From Planomicrobium sp. Y74 (GTDB taxonomy: Bacteria > Bacillota > Bacilli > Bacillales_A > Planococcaceae), in the NCBI RefSeq assembly GCF_003668635.1, contig NZ_RCWH01000006.1, forward strand, positions 222,985-286,984: a stretch of DNA of 64,000 nt, in the 5' to 3' direction. How positions within the stretch are numbered: the stretch's first letter is position 1; each line of letters opens with the position of its first letter. Position numbers and translations under genes: made by a program. This document shows, one piece after another, positions 50,188-58,058 of the stretch. A model generated the notes under the pieces. It made no database searches and had not been told where the DNA came from. It saw nothing but the letters and a program-made list of their open reading frames with translations.

Positions 50188-50850
50188 ATGGAAAAGTTAA
50201 TGGAAGCAATCGTAAACTGGATAACTTCACAAAACGATAGGCTTGTGATTGGCATATCCGGGCACGGAGCGGCGGGGAAGTCACACTTCACACAGCAATT
50301 GCTGGAACGGCTTGGCAAGAAAAATATGAACTGCCTCAACACCGACCCTTATATAGTCAGTTCGGATATTCGGAAGCTTGCTGCAATCGACTATACATAT
50401 GAAAATGACCATCACCGATTTAAAATGACCGCCTGCCATCCTGCGGCGCATCATTTGGGGGCTTTGGAGCGGGATGTGCGGATGGCGCGGGAAGGATTGG
50501 ATTTCTACACGATCGATGTTCATTATATGGAGCGGAATTTGATTTCTTCGGAAAATCAATTGACGATTGTCGAGGGGATGAGCGCGGCTTTTATTGATCC
50601 GGAGCTGTTTGATCTGAAGATTTACTTCTATACAGATGGCGAGACGGAATTAATGAGGAGAACTTCGCGTGATGTTACGGAAAGAGGGACAGATTTGGAT
50701 TACCTGAAGTTTTCTCATAACGAACGGCGGGTCCAGTATGAGGTTTTCATGCATCCGTACAGCGAGAATTTTGATATCGTCATCAAGTCGGTTGGCGAGG
50801 AGCAGTTTGTGGAGAAGATGGAGTTTGAGTTTGACGGAGAGGAAGAATGA
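50188..50850 (+). CDS. P-loop kinase, uridine-kinase-like
   Basis: A 220-residue protein with Walker A GISGHGAAGKSHFTQQL and a dynamic central region (CLNTDPYIVSSDIRKLAAID). ERDVRMAREGLDFYTIDVHY and a later VEGMSAAFIDPELFDLKIYF are typical of the uridine kinase/phosphoribulokinase superfamily, whose members phosphorylate nucleosides or sugars. An arginine-rich lid, RRTSRDVTERGTD, matches the RD-x-x-x-R-G lid of uridine kinases. The ATG at 50188 follows AAGGGAGG. Substrate not determined. Confidence 0.8.
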   Translation: MEKLMEAIVNWITSQNDRLVIGISGHGAAGKSHFTQQLLERLGKKNMNCLNTDPYIVSSDIRKLAAIDYTYENDHHRFKMTACHPAAHHLGALERDVRMAREGLDFYTIDVHYMERNLISSENQLTIVEGMSAAFIDPELFDLKIYFYTDGETELMRRTSRDVTERGTDLDYLKFSHNERRVQYEVFMHPYSENFDIVIKSVGEEQFVEKMEFEFDGEEE

Positions 50851-50876
50851 CCTTCTTTTTTTTTTGAAAAATCGCT

Positions 50877-50981
50877 AGCCGCGGATAAATAGTCTTTAGG
50901 CGCGGATAAACATCGCCTAGGCGCGGATAAAACCCTCACAGCCGCGGATAAACAAGCCGCAGCCGCGGATAAACGGATTCC
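50877..50981. repeat. short direct-repeat array F, exact 21-bp period, 5 units
   Basis: The core AGCCGCGGATAAA (or AGGCGCGGATAAA) starts at 50877, 50898, 50919, 50940 and 50961. The 8-base spacers are unrelated to each other. It lies between convergent genes, about 107 bases before a dispersed hairpin. Confidence 0.92.
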
Positions 50982-51087
50982 GCCGTCTTTCAGATGGAAA
51001 AAGTGCCGCTGAAAGAGCGCATTTCCTCATCAATATCCGCATTCATCGCTGCCTCAACAAGAAAAACCAAAGATCAAAAGAAAAAAT

Positions 51088-51111
51088 GGATGCTTTTCGC
51101 AGGCGAAAAGC
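51088..51111 (+). repeat. dispersed hairpin element, copy 4
   Basis: GGATG overlapping the stem GCTTTTCGC (51092-51100) / GCGAAAAGC (51103-51111), followed by GAAAAACC. Nearly identical to copy 1 read on the other strand. Confidence 0.8.
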
Positions 51112-51130
51112 GAAAAACCAATCCAAAACA

Positions 51131-51169
51131 AAAGCCCGTGCAGATGATTGCTATCTGCACGGGCTTTTT
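51131..51169 (-). terminator. terminator of the minus-strand GNAT gene (bidirectional)
   Basis: AAAGCCCGTGCAGAT pairs with ATCTGCACGGGCTTT, with A and T runs on either side. Confidence 0.9.
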
Positions 51170-51191
51170 GGTTTATGAAGTCGTTACCTGC

Positions 51192-51602
51192 TCACCCCAG
51201 CTTGGCAAACGCCACCAGATTCCCCTGGTCGCAGGACTGAAAGCCACTCTTTTCATAGAAATGACGGACGTCGGTGGATTCTTCCGTGAGCAGGACTTTC
51301 TGCCGGACATCTCGGTATCTGTCGAGCACGCCGCGCATTAATTCGCTGGCGATTCCCTGATTCTGCCGGCTGTTCAGCACGAGCAGGTCCTGGATATAAA
51401 TGATGGTAAGGCCGTCACCGACCACACGGACCAAGCCGATCAATTCATCGTTATCCCAAGCCGACAGCACGTATAACGATTGAGTCAGCGCCTCCGCTAA
51501 CTGGTCCAGATCTTTTGTATAAGCGAACCATTCGACATCTTCGTAAAGCGACTTTAACGCATCTTTCTCGATCAGCTTCTCTTCTTTGAATACGAATCCC
51601 AT
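51192..51602 (-). CDS. GNAT family N-acetyltransferase
   Basis: A 136-residue single GNAT domain: LVRVVGDGLTIIYIQDLLVL, acetyl-CoA motif RQNQGIASELMRGVLDRY, then STDVRHFYEKSGFQSC near the end. ATG after GGAGGTAGAAGAG. Small GNATs of this type are unassigned. The 330 bases between its start and the divergent phospholipase gene hold promoters but no clear further feature. Confidence 0.82.
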   Translation of the reverse strand: MGFVFKEEKLIEKDALKSLYEDVEWFAYTKDLDQLAEALTQSLYVLSAWDNDELIGLVRVVGDGLTIIYIQDLLVLNSRQNQGIASELMRGVLDRYRDVRQKVLLTEESTDVRHFYEKSGFQSCDQGNLVAFAKLG

Positions 51603-51931
51603 CTCTTCTACCTCCTCAAATTAGTAGTCTGAAGAGTGTTTACGCAATTTAACCACTGTCTTTTGCCTCCTTTACTCCAATAATCCTGAAAGTATCTTTT
51701 GAGTAACTATAGCCAAGTTACCAAGAACTTACAACCTCCAGCTCTTTTATAAATCTCCAGTTAAGCTAATAAATCCTGCATAGAAATCATCGGTAATATG
51801 TAAAAAACAGTAAAAAATAAATATTATAATGTAACTTTTGTTAATTTTATCTCACTTAATTGACGAAATAGTTATACAATGAAAAAGGGCTTGAAAGCCT
51901 TTGAAACATTAAGGGAAAAGGGGATGGGAAA

Positions 51932-53887
51932 ATGAAAAACACGTTACATCTGTCATTAATCTTTGCACTTATCATTTCTTTTATTGCGCCTGTTATTGAA
52001 ACAGGACAAGAAGCACATGCAGCAACTGCAAAAGCTGTAGCCATCAATGAAATAGCTTGGATGGGGACGAGCTACAGCTATAATAACGAGTGGATAGAAT
52101 TGCATAACACGACGAACTCAGCAATCGATGTGAACGGATGGACTTTAAACGCGGCTGATGGCAGCCCGGGCATCAGTCTCTCCGGCACCATTGCAGCGGG
52201 TGGCTACTATCTGATGGAAAGAACCAGTGATGGTTCAGTTCCCGGTGTTGCTGCTGATTTGATCTATACAGGGTCTATGGAAAATAGTGGTGAGATCCTT
52301 GAACTGAGGGATGCTTCCGATACTTTGATAGACAGCGCAGATGCTTGGTATGCAGGTGACAATACCACGAAGGCAACAATGGAGAGGGTAGATCCGCTTA
52401 TGGATGGTTCTCAAGCCACCAACTGGATTGATTCTGCAAAAACATATGATGGAGGAAACGGAACTCCTCGGGCAGTCAATTCTAAAGCGAAAGGCTGTAC
52501 TGATAGAACTGAACAGTTGAACAATGTTTCGGAAGCGGAAGGTGCCATCAATGTTTACTTTAATAAATGCGCTGATACTTCTTATGCGAGTTCCGGGAAT
52601 GAAGCAAATTACAATGTGAATCTTGAAACCAGGTTGATTAACCGTTTAAATGAAGCGACGACAAGCATCGATTTTGCAACATATGAAATTAATTTGCCGG
52701 GCATTGTGGATACCTTGATTGCCAAAGCGGCGGAAGGCATCGATGTGCGTGTAATCGCGGACGCTAAGGACGCATCTGATCCTCATTACGCGGAACGCTT
52801 CAAAACGATGAGGCTGCAGGTGGAAAAACTGGTAAGGGGACTGGATGGAGAAGTGGGGACAGCGGATGATATTTATGTATTTTCCGATTCTCCGATGTTC
52901 GCTGTGGAGGACAGTGCAGCAAGAACGGATTTCGGGTTGCCTTCCACACCGGAAGGTTTCCCGCTGGTAACTGTTGCTGTGGGGAATAGTGACGTATCCG
53001 GCTATTTGTTCGTTGACGCAGAGGAAAAGAGTGCAGATGCATATTACAGCCCTGGTACGCAAATGCATAATAAGTTTGCTGTAATTGATGACCGCTGGGT
53101 ATTTACAGGAAGCTGGAACTTCACAGTAACGGGCTTATACGGTACGGAAACCAATATGGAACAAGGAATTTTAGACGGCAACCAGCAGCATGTGGTCGAA
53201 ATCAACTGGCCTGCGATGGCTGATATTTTTGAAGTTGAATTCAATGAGATGTGGGGGAGCTCTGCATTATCTCCTGATACAGCCGCTGCTAATTTCAATA
53301 CGCGGAAAATAGATAATACGACGCACGAAGTGAACGTCAATGGTAAAATCGTTGAAATTTACTTTTCGGCAGGCGATGATGCTGTAGGGAAAATGCGGGA
53401 AGTTGTTAGAACGTCAGCTGATGTAAACACATACTTCACCATATTCGCCTGGAGCGATCAGGGGCTGGTCGATGAGTTGAAGAATCTCTGGGAAGGTTCT
53501 TATAATGATATGGAAGGCACGTTGACGGGCTTTGATATCAAAGGTGTATTCGACCAGAGCTTCTGGAATCAATGGTGGTCTGCAAGTGTTGATATGACTG
53601 GACGCACTGCCTCTCAGGAGAGTGCAGATAATCCTAATACCCGCTGGGCGAACCCTGCACCTGTTTACCAAGATAACGAGTCACGCAAGCTTCACAGTAA
53701 AACTATGTTGATCGATGCCGATACAAACAGTGATCCGACTGTCATAGTAGGTTCCACTAACTGGAGTAATAACGGCAATAACATCAATGATGAGAATATG
53801 CTGTTTATCCATGACGCAGCCGTTACGAATCAGTTTTTACAGGAGTTCAACGTCAGATATACACAAGCTGGCGGATTGGTAAATTAA
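51932..53887 (+). CDS. secreted lamin-tail-domain / phospholipase D-like protein
   Basis: A 651-residue protein with a signal peptide ending AHA (about residue 31). A lamin-tail (LTD) beta-sandwich follows (INEIAWMGT, NEWIELHN, GWTLNAADG, GEILELRD). Two phospholipase D HKD motifs are MHNKFAVIDD (His379, Lys381, Asp386) and LHSKTMLIDA (His588, Lys590, Asp595), so both catalytic halves are intact. Members act as nucleases, phospholipases or transphosphatidylases. With an LTD domain, extracellular DNA or envelope phosphodiesters are plausible targets. ATG after AAAAGGGGATGGGAAA. No cell-wall anchor is seen, so it is probably released. Confidence 0.85.
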   Translation: MKNTLHLSLIFALIISFIAPVIETGQEAHAATAKAVAINEIAWMGTSYSYNNEWIELHNTTNSAIDVNGWTLNAADGSPGISLSGTIAAGGYYLMERTSDGSVPGVAADLIYTGSMENSGEILELRDASDTLIDSADAWYAGDNTTKATMERVDPLMDGSQATNWIDSAKTYDGGNGTPRAVNSKAKGCTDRTEQLNNVSEAEGAINVYFNKCADTSYASSGNEANYNVNLETRLINRLNEATTSIDFATYEINLPGIVDTLIAKAAEGIDVRVIADAKDASDPHYAERFKTMRLQVEKLVRGLDGEVGTADDIYVFSDSPMFAVEDSAARTDFGLPSTPEGFPLVTVAVGNSDVSGYLFVDAEEKSADAYYSPGTQMHNKFAVIDDRWVFTGSWNFTVTGLYGTETNMEQGILDGNQQHVVEINWPAMADIFEVEFNEMWGSSALSPDTAAANFNTRKIDNTTHEVNVNGKIVEIYFSAGDDAVGKMREVVRTSADVNTYFTIFAWSDQGLVDELKNLWEGSYNDMEGTLTGFDIKGVFDQSFWNQWWSASVDMTGRTASQESADNPNTRWANPAPVYQDNESRKLHSKTMLIDADTNSDPTVIVGSTNWSNNGNNINDENMLFIHDAAVTNQFLQEFNVRYTQAGGLVN

Positions 53888-53920
53888 AAAATAAAAAAAC
53901 GAAATTCAATAAATTAAGTG

Positions 53921-53948
53921 GAGGAGCTGTGCATACAGCTTCTTTTTT
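53921..53948 (+). terminator. terminator of the LTD-phospholipase gene
   Basis: GAGCTGT pairs with ACAGCTT around GCAT, followed by T6. Confidence 0.7.
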
Positions 53949-54049
53949 AATTTCTTTTATTTTTTTGATGTTGATATCGTCTAGCTTTTCCTCCGGCTGA
54001 TTAGTATATTTAGAAAAAAGTCCGTTCAGTCGTATGAAAGGGTGAAAAC

Positions 54050-54664
54050 ATGAACTTATTCGGGAATTTATTTAAGAAAAAAGAGCGAGAACGGATTAGC
54101 GGCGAAACGCTTCAGGAACTGGGATTCAACGAGGAAGTTCAGGTGCTGATAAAAGAGGTCGCCGGTATGGAGTTTTATCCACTCGAAAATTATCATGAAG
54201 TGACAATCGGTATTTCTTTCAAATGCAGTCAAGAAGAAGCCGAACAGCTCGTGGATCAGTTGCGAGCAGAGATACAGCCTTTGGGCTATCTGCCATTCAT
54301 TGCTGAGACGGATGTCGGGCGGCGAAGTAACAGCATTATTGGAATCGTTAAGACGGACAGTCCGTTTGAATTATTAAAAATTCTGGACACCAACGGAGAT
54401 AATTACGATATCAGCAATGAAGATGTGATTGCAAAATTGAAAGAATGGCATCAGCGCAATCCCTTTACGGTTACCGGCGCCAATTTCGACTGGGTTGAGA
54501 TAGCTTTTGAGAAACTGCCGGCTAGAGCCGAACTTACGGCTTTGGCAAAAGAAGTGACTGTGTTTTGTCCAGATGCAGTCGAATTCGATGAAGATGAGGT
54601 AAGTATAGAAGAAACGGTGAAAAGTTTGGAAAAAACAAAGAAAATCTTTTTGTGGTGGGATTAG
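54050..54664 (+). CDS. DUF4253-like protein, 204 residues
   Basis: A soluble acidic protein. The C-terminal half contains NGDNYDISNEDVIAKLKEWHQ, then FTVTGANFDWVEIAFEKLP and FCPDAVEFDEDEVSIEE. This is the kind of pattern associated with the DUF4253 family, found in some immunity-like and housekeeping proteins of unknown activity. The N-terminus is basic (LFKKKERERI). ATG after AAAGGGTGAAAAC. Family call moderate; function unknown. Confidence 0.55.
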   Translation: MNLFGNLFKKKERERISGETLQELGFNEEVQVLIKEVAGMEFYPLENYHEVTIGISFKCSQEEAEQLVDQLRAEIQPLGYLPFIAETDVGRRSNSIIGIVKTDSPFELLKILDTNGDNYDISNEDVIAKLKEWHQRNPFTVTGANFDWVEIAFEKLPARAELTALAKEVTVFCPDAVEFDEDEVSIEETVKSLEKTKKIFLWWD

Positions 54665-54839
54665 GATCGTTGATTTGATTGCTTAAAAATCGGTAGGCCT
54701 GCCCACACTCAGCACAAATGGAAATAAATTCAGAATTTAAAAATTATTGAAACTAATTGCAGTTGCGAACGTATTAAAGGGTATAGAGTTTATAGGCGGG
54801 GATGGGAAGAGATGCTTAAAATAAAAAGGGGTGTACTCT

Positions 54840-55028
54840 ATGCATTGGATGATGTGGGTATTTTGGGGAACTCTGGCAGCTATATTTATAATCAGTTATG
54901 TCGTGGATGTTTTGACTAAGCGTAAATACAGCATGAATAAAAAAGATAATACGTTGAACCAGAATATGGCTGAAGCAGAAGCGCGTCGGGATGCTGGACG
55001 AAGTAATCATGAAAGCGGAATGTTTTAG
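54840..55028 (+). CDS. small membrane protein, 62 residues
   Basis: One membrane helix (VFWGTLAAIFIISYVVDVL) followed by a charged C-terminal tail. The ATG at 54840 is 8 bases after AAAAGGGG. Not recognised beyond that. Confidence 0.5.
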   Translation: MHWMMWVFWGTLAAIFIISYVVDVLTKRKYSMNKKDNTLNQNMAEAEARRDAGRSNHESGMF

Positions 55029-55072
55029 AAGACTGAATGGAACGATTTAAGTAAGGGACCTACAATTGTCAT

Positions 55073-55104
55073 GAGCTTGGAGATGTATTTCCAAGCTCTT
55101 TTAT
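55073..55104 (+). terminator. terminator of the small membrane protein gene
   Basis: GAGCTTGGA pairs with TCCAAGCTC; TTTTATT follows. Confidence 0.8.
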
Positions 55105-55194
55105 TGTGCATTTTTCTCAGGAAGGTATTTAAAACTTTTACATAGAATTATTAGAGAACATGTTTTGTTCTTTTACTCAAAAGGAGGCAACACC

Positions 55195-55647
55195 ATGGAA
55201 AACAACAAATTACTGAGAATGGATAATGTCGGCATCGTGGTGGATTCCCTGGATGAGGCCATCGCTTTCTTCGACGAAATCGGGCTGCTTCTCGAAGGAC
55301 GAACTATCATCGAAGGCGAGTGGGCTGGACGCGTAACCGGCTTGGGATCTCAACAAGTGGAGATTGCAATGATGGTTACGCCGGATGGCCACAGCCGCCT
55401 TGAACTTTCGCAATTTCTTACCCCTCCGGTGACAGCGGACCACCGGAACGCCCCTGTAAATGCGCTGGGGTACCTGCGCGCCATGTTCACGGTTGAAGAT
55501 ATCGACGAAATGGTAGCCAGACTGACTAAGCATGGTGCTCAGCTCGTTGGCGAAGTGGTTCAGTATGAGGATTCGTACCGGCTTTGCTATATTCGGGGTG
55601 CTGAAGGGCTGTTGATTGGCTTGGCGGAAGAGCTTGGTGCCAAGTAA
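55195..55647 (+). CDS. VOC family (glyoxalase/dioxygenase superfamily) protein
   Basis: A 150-residue protein with two VOC beta-alpha-beta-beta-beta halves: NVGIVVDSLDEAIAFFDEIG and the second FTVEDIDEMVARLTKHGAQL. A likely metal ligand is in the first half (VGIVV region) and another near RLELSQF. Intact length. ATG at 55195 after AAAGGAGG. The following membrane protein gene begins directly at its stop. Small-molecule substrate unknown. Confidence 0.82.
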   Translation: MENNKLLRMDNVGIVVDSLDEAIAFFDEIGLLLEGRTIIEGEWAGRVTGLGSQQVEIAMMVTPDGHSRLELSQFLTPPVTADHRNAPVNALGYLRAMFTVEDIDEMVARLTKHGAQLVGEVVQYEDSYRLCYIRGAEGLLIGLAEELGAK

Positions 55648-56043
55648 ATGAGGAAAACTATAGTTGGCTTAATAGTAATTTGTTTGTACTGTTTTCCTTT
55701 TGTTTATTTTTCGATGTACCAAGATTTCGCTGATGGTTCAATGCGGGGCTATTTACTTATGATGGCAGCGACTTCGCTTCTTGCTTTCTTGAGCAAACTC
55801 TTCAGTAATTCACTTCCGGTGATTATCGGTAACATGCTGTCTGTAATTATTTCCTGTTATTTTATAAACAACATGGCCGGCAGTGATGGCTGGGGCTGGT
55901 ATTTCACGCCGCTGAATCCTATTCAGTTATTGATCACAGTCAGTTTGTTGAACTTGATTCCCCAGTTTTTCGCTATGAAATTTGCCAATAAATATAAAAT
56001 AACATTCGACAAGAGAGCTTTCGCCAGTAAAAAACAAACGTAA
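55648..56043 (+). CDS. membrane protein, about four helices, 131 residues
   Basis: Starts immediately after the VOC gene's TAA, so translation is coupled. Helices near IVGLIVICLYCFPFVYFSMY, YLLMMAATSLLAFLSKLF, LPVIIGNMLSVIISCYFI and LLITVSLLNLIPQFFAMKF. No family recognised. Coupling to a VOC protein is the only functional hint. Confidence 0.62.
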   Translation: MRKTIVGLIVICLYCFPFVYFSMYQDFADGSMRGYLLMMAATSLLAFLSKLFSNSLPVIIGNMLSVIISCYFINNMAGSDGWGWYFTPLNPIQLLITVSLLNLIPQFFAMKFANKYKITFDKRAFASKKQT

Positions 56044-56155
56044 ATTTTATTTAATAAATTATGTACGGATGGTTTAATCTATAGAACTTGGAAAGTGTTG
56101 TTAATATGCAACGGAAAAATTTGCAGTTGAATTAAAGAGGAGGAATCGTCAATTC

Positions 56156-56578
56156 ATGAAACCGCGAATAACTGTTGTTACGTTGGGTGTAGATGACTTA
56201 GAAAAATCGCTGGAATTCTATAAAGAGGGACTCGGATTGCCGACAGAAGGCATCATAGGCAAAGAATTTGAGCACGGTGCCGTTGCGTTTTTTGACTTGC
56301 AGGCAGGCTTGAAACTGGCCATCTGGAACCGCCATGATTTGGCTAAAGAAGCAAAGGTGCCTCAAACGGCCGCCAGTTCTTTCGAATTTACTTTGGGTCA
56401 CAATGTAGGCAGCAAAGAAGAAGTCGACGAATTGATGGACCAGGCGAAACAAGCCGGTGCTGTTATCACTGACCCAGCCCATGATACATTTTGGGGAGGC
56501 TATTCAGGTCACTTTCAGGACCCGGACGGGCACCTGTGGGAAATAGTGTGGAATCCGCAGTGGGATATTGAAGGGTGA
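56156..56578 (+). CDS. VOC family protein
   Basis: A 140-residue protein: ITVVTLGVDDLEKSLEFYKEG at the start and GHFQDPDGHLWEIVWNP at the end, the VOC C-terminal motif D-P-D-G-x-x-x-E with the Glu metal ligand. Resembles small lactoylglutathione-lyase/fosfomycin-resistance-like proteins. ATG after AAAGAGGAGGAATCGTCAATTC. A perfect palindrome terminator follows. Confidence 0.82.
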   Translation: MKPRITVVTLGVDDLEKSLEFYKEGLGLPTEGIIGKEFEHGAVAFFDLQAGLKLAIWNRHDLAKEAKVPQTAASSFEFTLGHNVGSKEEVDELMDQAKQAGAVITDPAHDTFWGGYSGHFQDPDGHLWEIVWNPQWDIEG

Positions 56579-56623
56579 ATTTAATGATTACTGTTAAATA
56601 GAACATCAATGTATGAAGTAAAA

Positions 56624-56662
56624 GGGAAGGATTCCATCGATGGAATCCTTCCCTCTTGCTTT
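56624..56662. terminator. 30-base perfect palindrome acting as terminator between convergent genes
   Basis: GGGAAGGATTCCATC and GATGGAATCCTTCCC form a perfect stem with no unpaired centre, between the VOC gene and the convergent MBL gene, with moderate T-richness after it. Confidence 0.7.
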
Positions 56663-56684
56663 GGAAATATGTTCTTAGTATATT

Positions 56685-57497
56685 TTACTGCGCTTCACGC
56701 ATGATTGAGGTCACGATGTGCAGGGAATCCCATTCTCCGCTGGAAAATTTGATGATCGGGTATTTTTGAGGGAACAGCTTATTACGAATAGTTTCGGCGC
56801 TATCGCCTTCTTTTTGTAATTCCTGGACCTGCTGCTTCAGCGACAGCAGATTATCCCTTTTACGTTCCAGTGCGCTGCGCCCGCTCTCTACAAACCCGGC
56901 ATGGCTGCAAAATACATCTTGGAAGTCGTATTTCAATACCCTTTCCAGTGATTTGATGATATCCGGAATATGCTCTTCTGTCAGCACGACTTTAGTGCGT
57001 TCGCTCACAAATAAATTACCCGTGAACAGTTGGCCGGTATCGCGGTTAAAAAAAGCTTTATGGTCATGGGCATGTCCGGGCGTATCGATTACGTCCCATG
57101 TGGCAGTTCGGGATTGGAAAGTTTCAGGCATGGCCTCTGCGTGAAACGGCTTCCTTTTCCCCCAGAAAAGTTTTCGGTACAGCGGATAGTCTGCAGGCTG
57201 CGCACAAGAGGCAATCGTTTTTTGATTTAAATAGATTGGCACATCTTTATTCTTTTCAATATACGCGGCACACCCCGTATGATCTTCGTGATAATGGGTA
57301 AGCATAACCTGATCAAAGTCAGTCTGCTCAATAAAGGCTTCAAAGAATTTATGCAGCGACTGCGCGCCGCTATCAATCAGGACGCCATCAACCAAATAGC
57401 TGTACACATTTAAAGATACGCGCTGAAACTGCACTTTCCCGTTCAAATAGGAGACCCCATTGCGATCGCCTAATTCCGCTTGCTTCTTGAAAATCAC
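56685..57497 (-). CDS. metallo-beta-lactamase fold protein with altered metal-bridging residue
   Basis: A 270-residue MBL-fold protein. LTHYHEDHTGCAAY supplies H-x-H-x-D-H, DTPGHAHDH the next His, and CSHAGF the last His. The usual metal-bridging Asp of the TGD motif is Asn here (FTGNLFV). The protein may bind one metal or differ in activity. GTG start after AAGGAGGAAA. Divergent neighbour: none directly, as a long intergenic repeat region lies upstream. Confidence 0.8.
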   Translation of the reverse strand: MIFKKQAELGDRNGVSYLNGKVQFQRVSLNVYSYLVDGVLIDSGAQSLHKFFEAFIEQTDFDQVMLTHYHEDHTGCAAYIEKNKDVPIYLNQKTIASCAQPADYPLYRKLFWGKRKPFHAEAMPETFQSRTATWDVIDTPGHAHDHKAFFNRDTGQLFTGNLFVSERTKVVLTEEHIPDIIKSLERVLKYDFQDVFCSHAGFVESGRSALERKRDNLLSLKQQVQELQKEGDSAETIRNKLFPQKYPIIKFSSGEWDSLHIVTSIMREAQ

Positions 57498-57626
57498 AAA
57501 CTTTCCTCCTTATATTCAAGTTAGAGATAAATAAGTAATCCAAGCGTAACTGATTGAATTGGAAAAATACATACAGTTTCAAGCAAATCGGCATTTTCCA
57601 ACCGCTTTTCTGCCTTTTAACGGCCG

Positions 57627-57702
57627 AGTGATCATAGAACGTCGAAAAGTGATCATAGAATGAAATAAGTGATCATAGAATGCCAATAACCGCTCATAGA
57701 AT
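57627..57702. repeat. short direct-repeat array G, period 20-21 bp, 4 units
   Basis: AGTGATCATAGAA starts at 57627, 57648 and 57668; a fourth copy, CGCTCATAGAA, lies in register near 57690. It is in the 560-base gap between divergent MBL genes. Downstream in the same gap are a C-rich stretch, a dispersed hairpin and a terminator-like stem; no gene is seen. Confidence 0.85.
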
Positions 57703-57853
57703 TCCCGATGCTTATTTCCACCTCCGTTTCATACCACATTTCAGCTATTCTTCGCCGAAAAAATCTATTTCATGGAAATTTACCGCTATATTCCCTCCCG
57801 CAATCACTTTTCCCACCAGTATCCCCTCACACCCGTAGTTCAAGAACAACAGC

Positions 57854-57878
57854 GGATGTTTTTCGCCGTGCGAAAAAC
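57854..57878 (+). repeat. dispersed hairpin element, copy 5
   Basis: GGATG overlapping the stem GTTTTTCGC (57858-57866) / GCGAAAAAC (57870-57878), loop CGT. Flanks match copy 2 (21259), including CTCCA and TTAAAG, followed by a similar second stem. Confidence 0.82.
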
Positions 57879-57893
57879 TCCAATCCCTTAAAG

Positions 57894-57921
57894 AAGGCTT
57901 CGCGTTCGCGAAGCCTTTTTC
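57894..57921. terminator. terminator-like stem after hairpin copy 5
   Basis: AAGGCTTCG pairs with CGAAGCCTT around CGTTCG-type loop, then T5. There is no upstream plus-strand gene within 1.3 kb, so it is not an ordinary gene terminator. It parallels the stem at 21301. Confidence 0.6.
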
Positions 57922-58058
57922 ATATATTGTTCTGGCAATAGAGCTAGAAAGTGGAAGAATATAATACGCATCCTTTATAGGAGTCGTTTAAAAATATCGG
58001 TATACTGAAATTAAGTCTAAAGTAATCATTTAAATAAAGCATTAAGGCGAGGGGTCAA

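Noticed and set aside
50877..50981. Tandem repeats as a CRISPR array
   Set aside because: Units are 20-21 bp with 8-9-bp spacers, far shorter than CRISPR repeats (about 24-37) and spacers (about 30). There are no cas genes, and every locus has a different core.
56624..56653. Perfect 30-base palindrome as a protein-binding site
   Set aside because: It lies between convergent stop codons and behaves as a simple terminator stem; no promoter is nearby.
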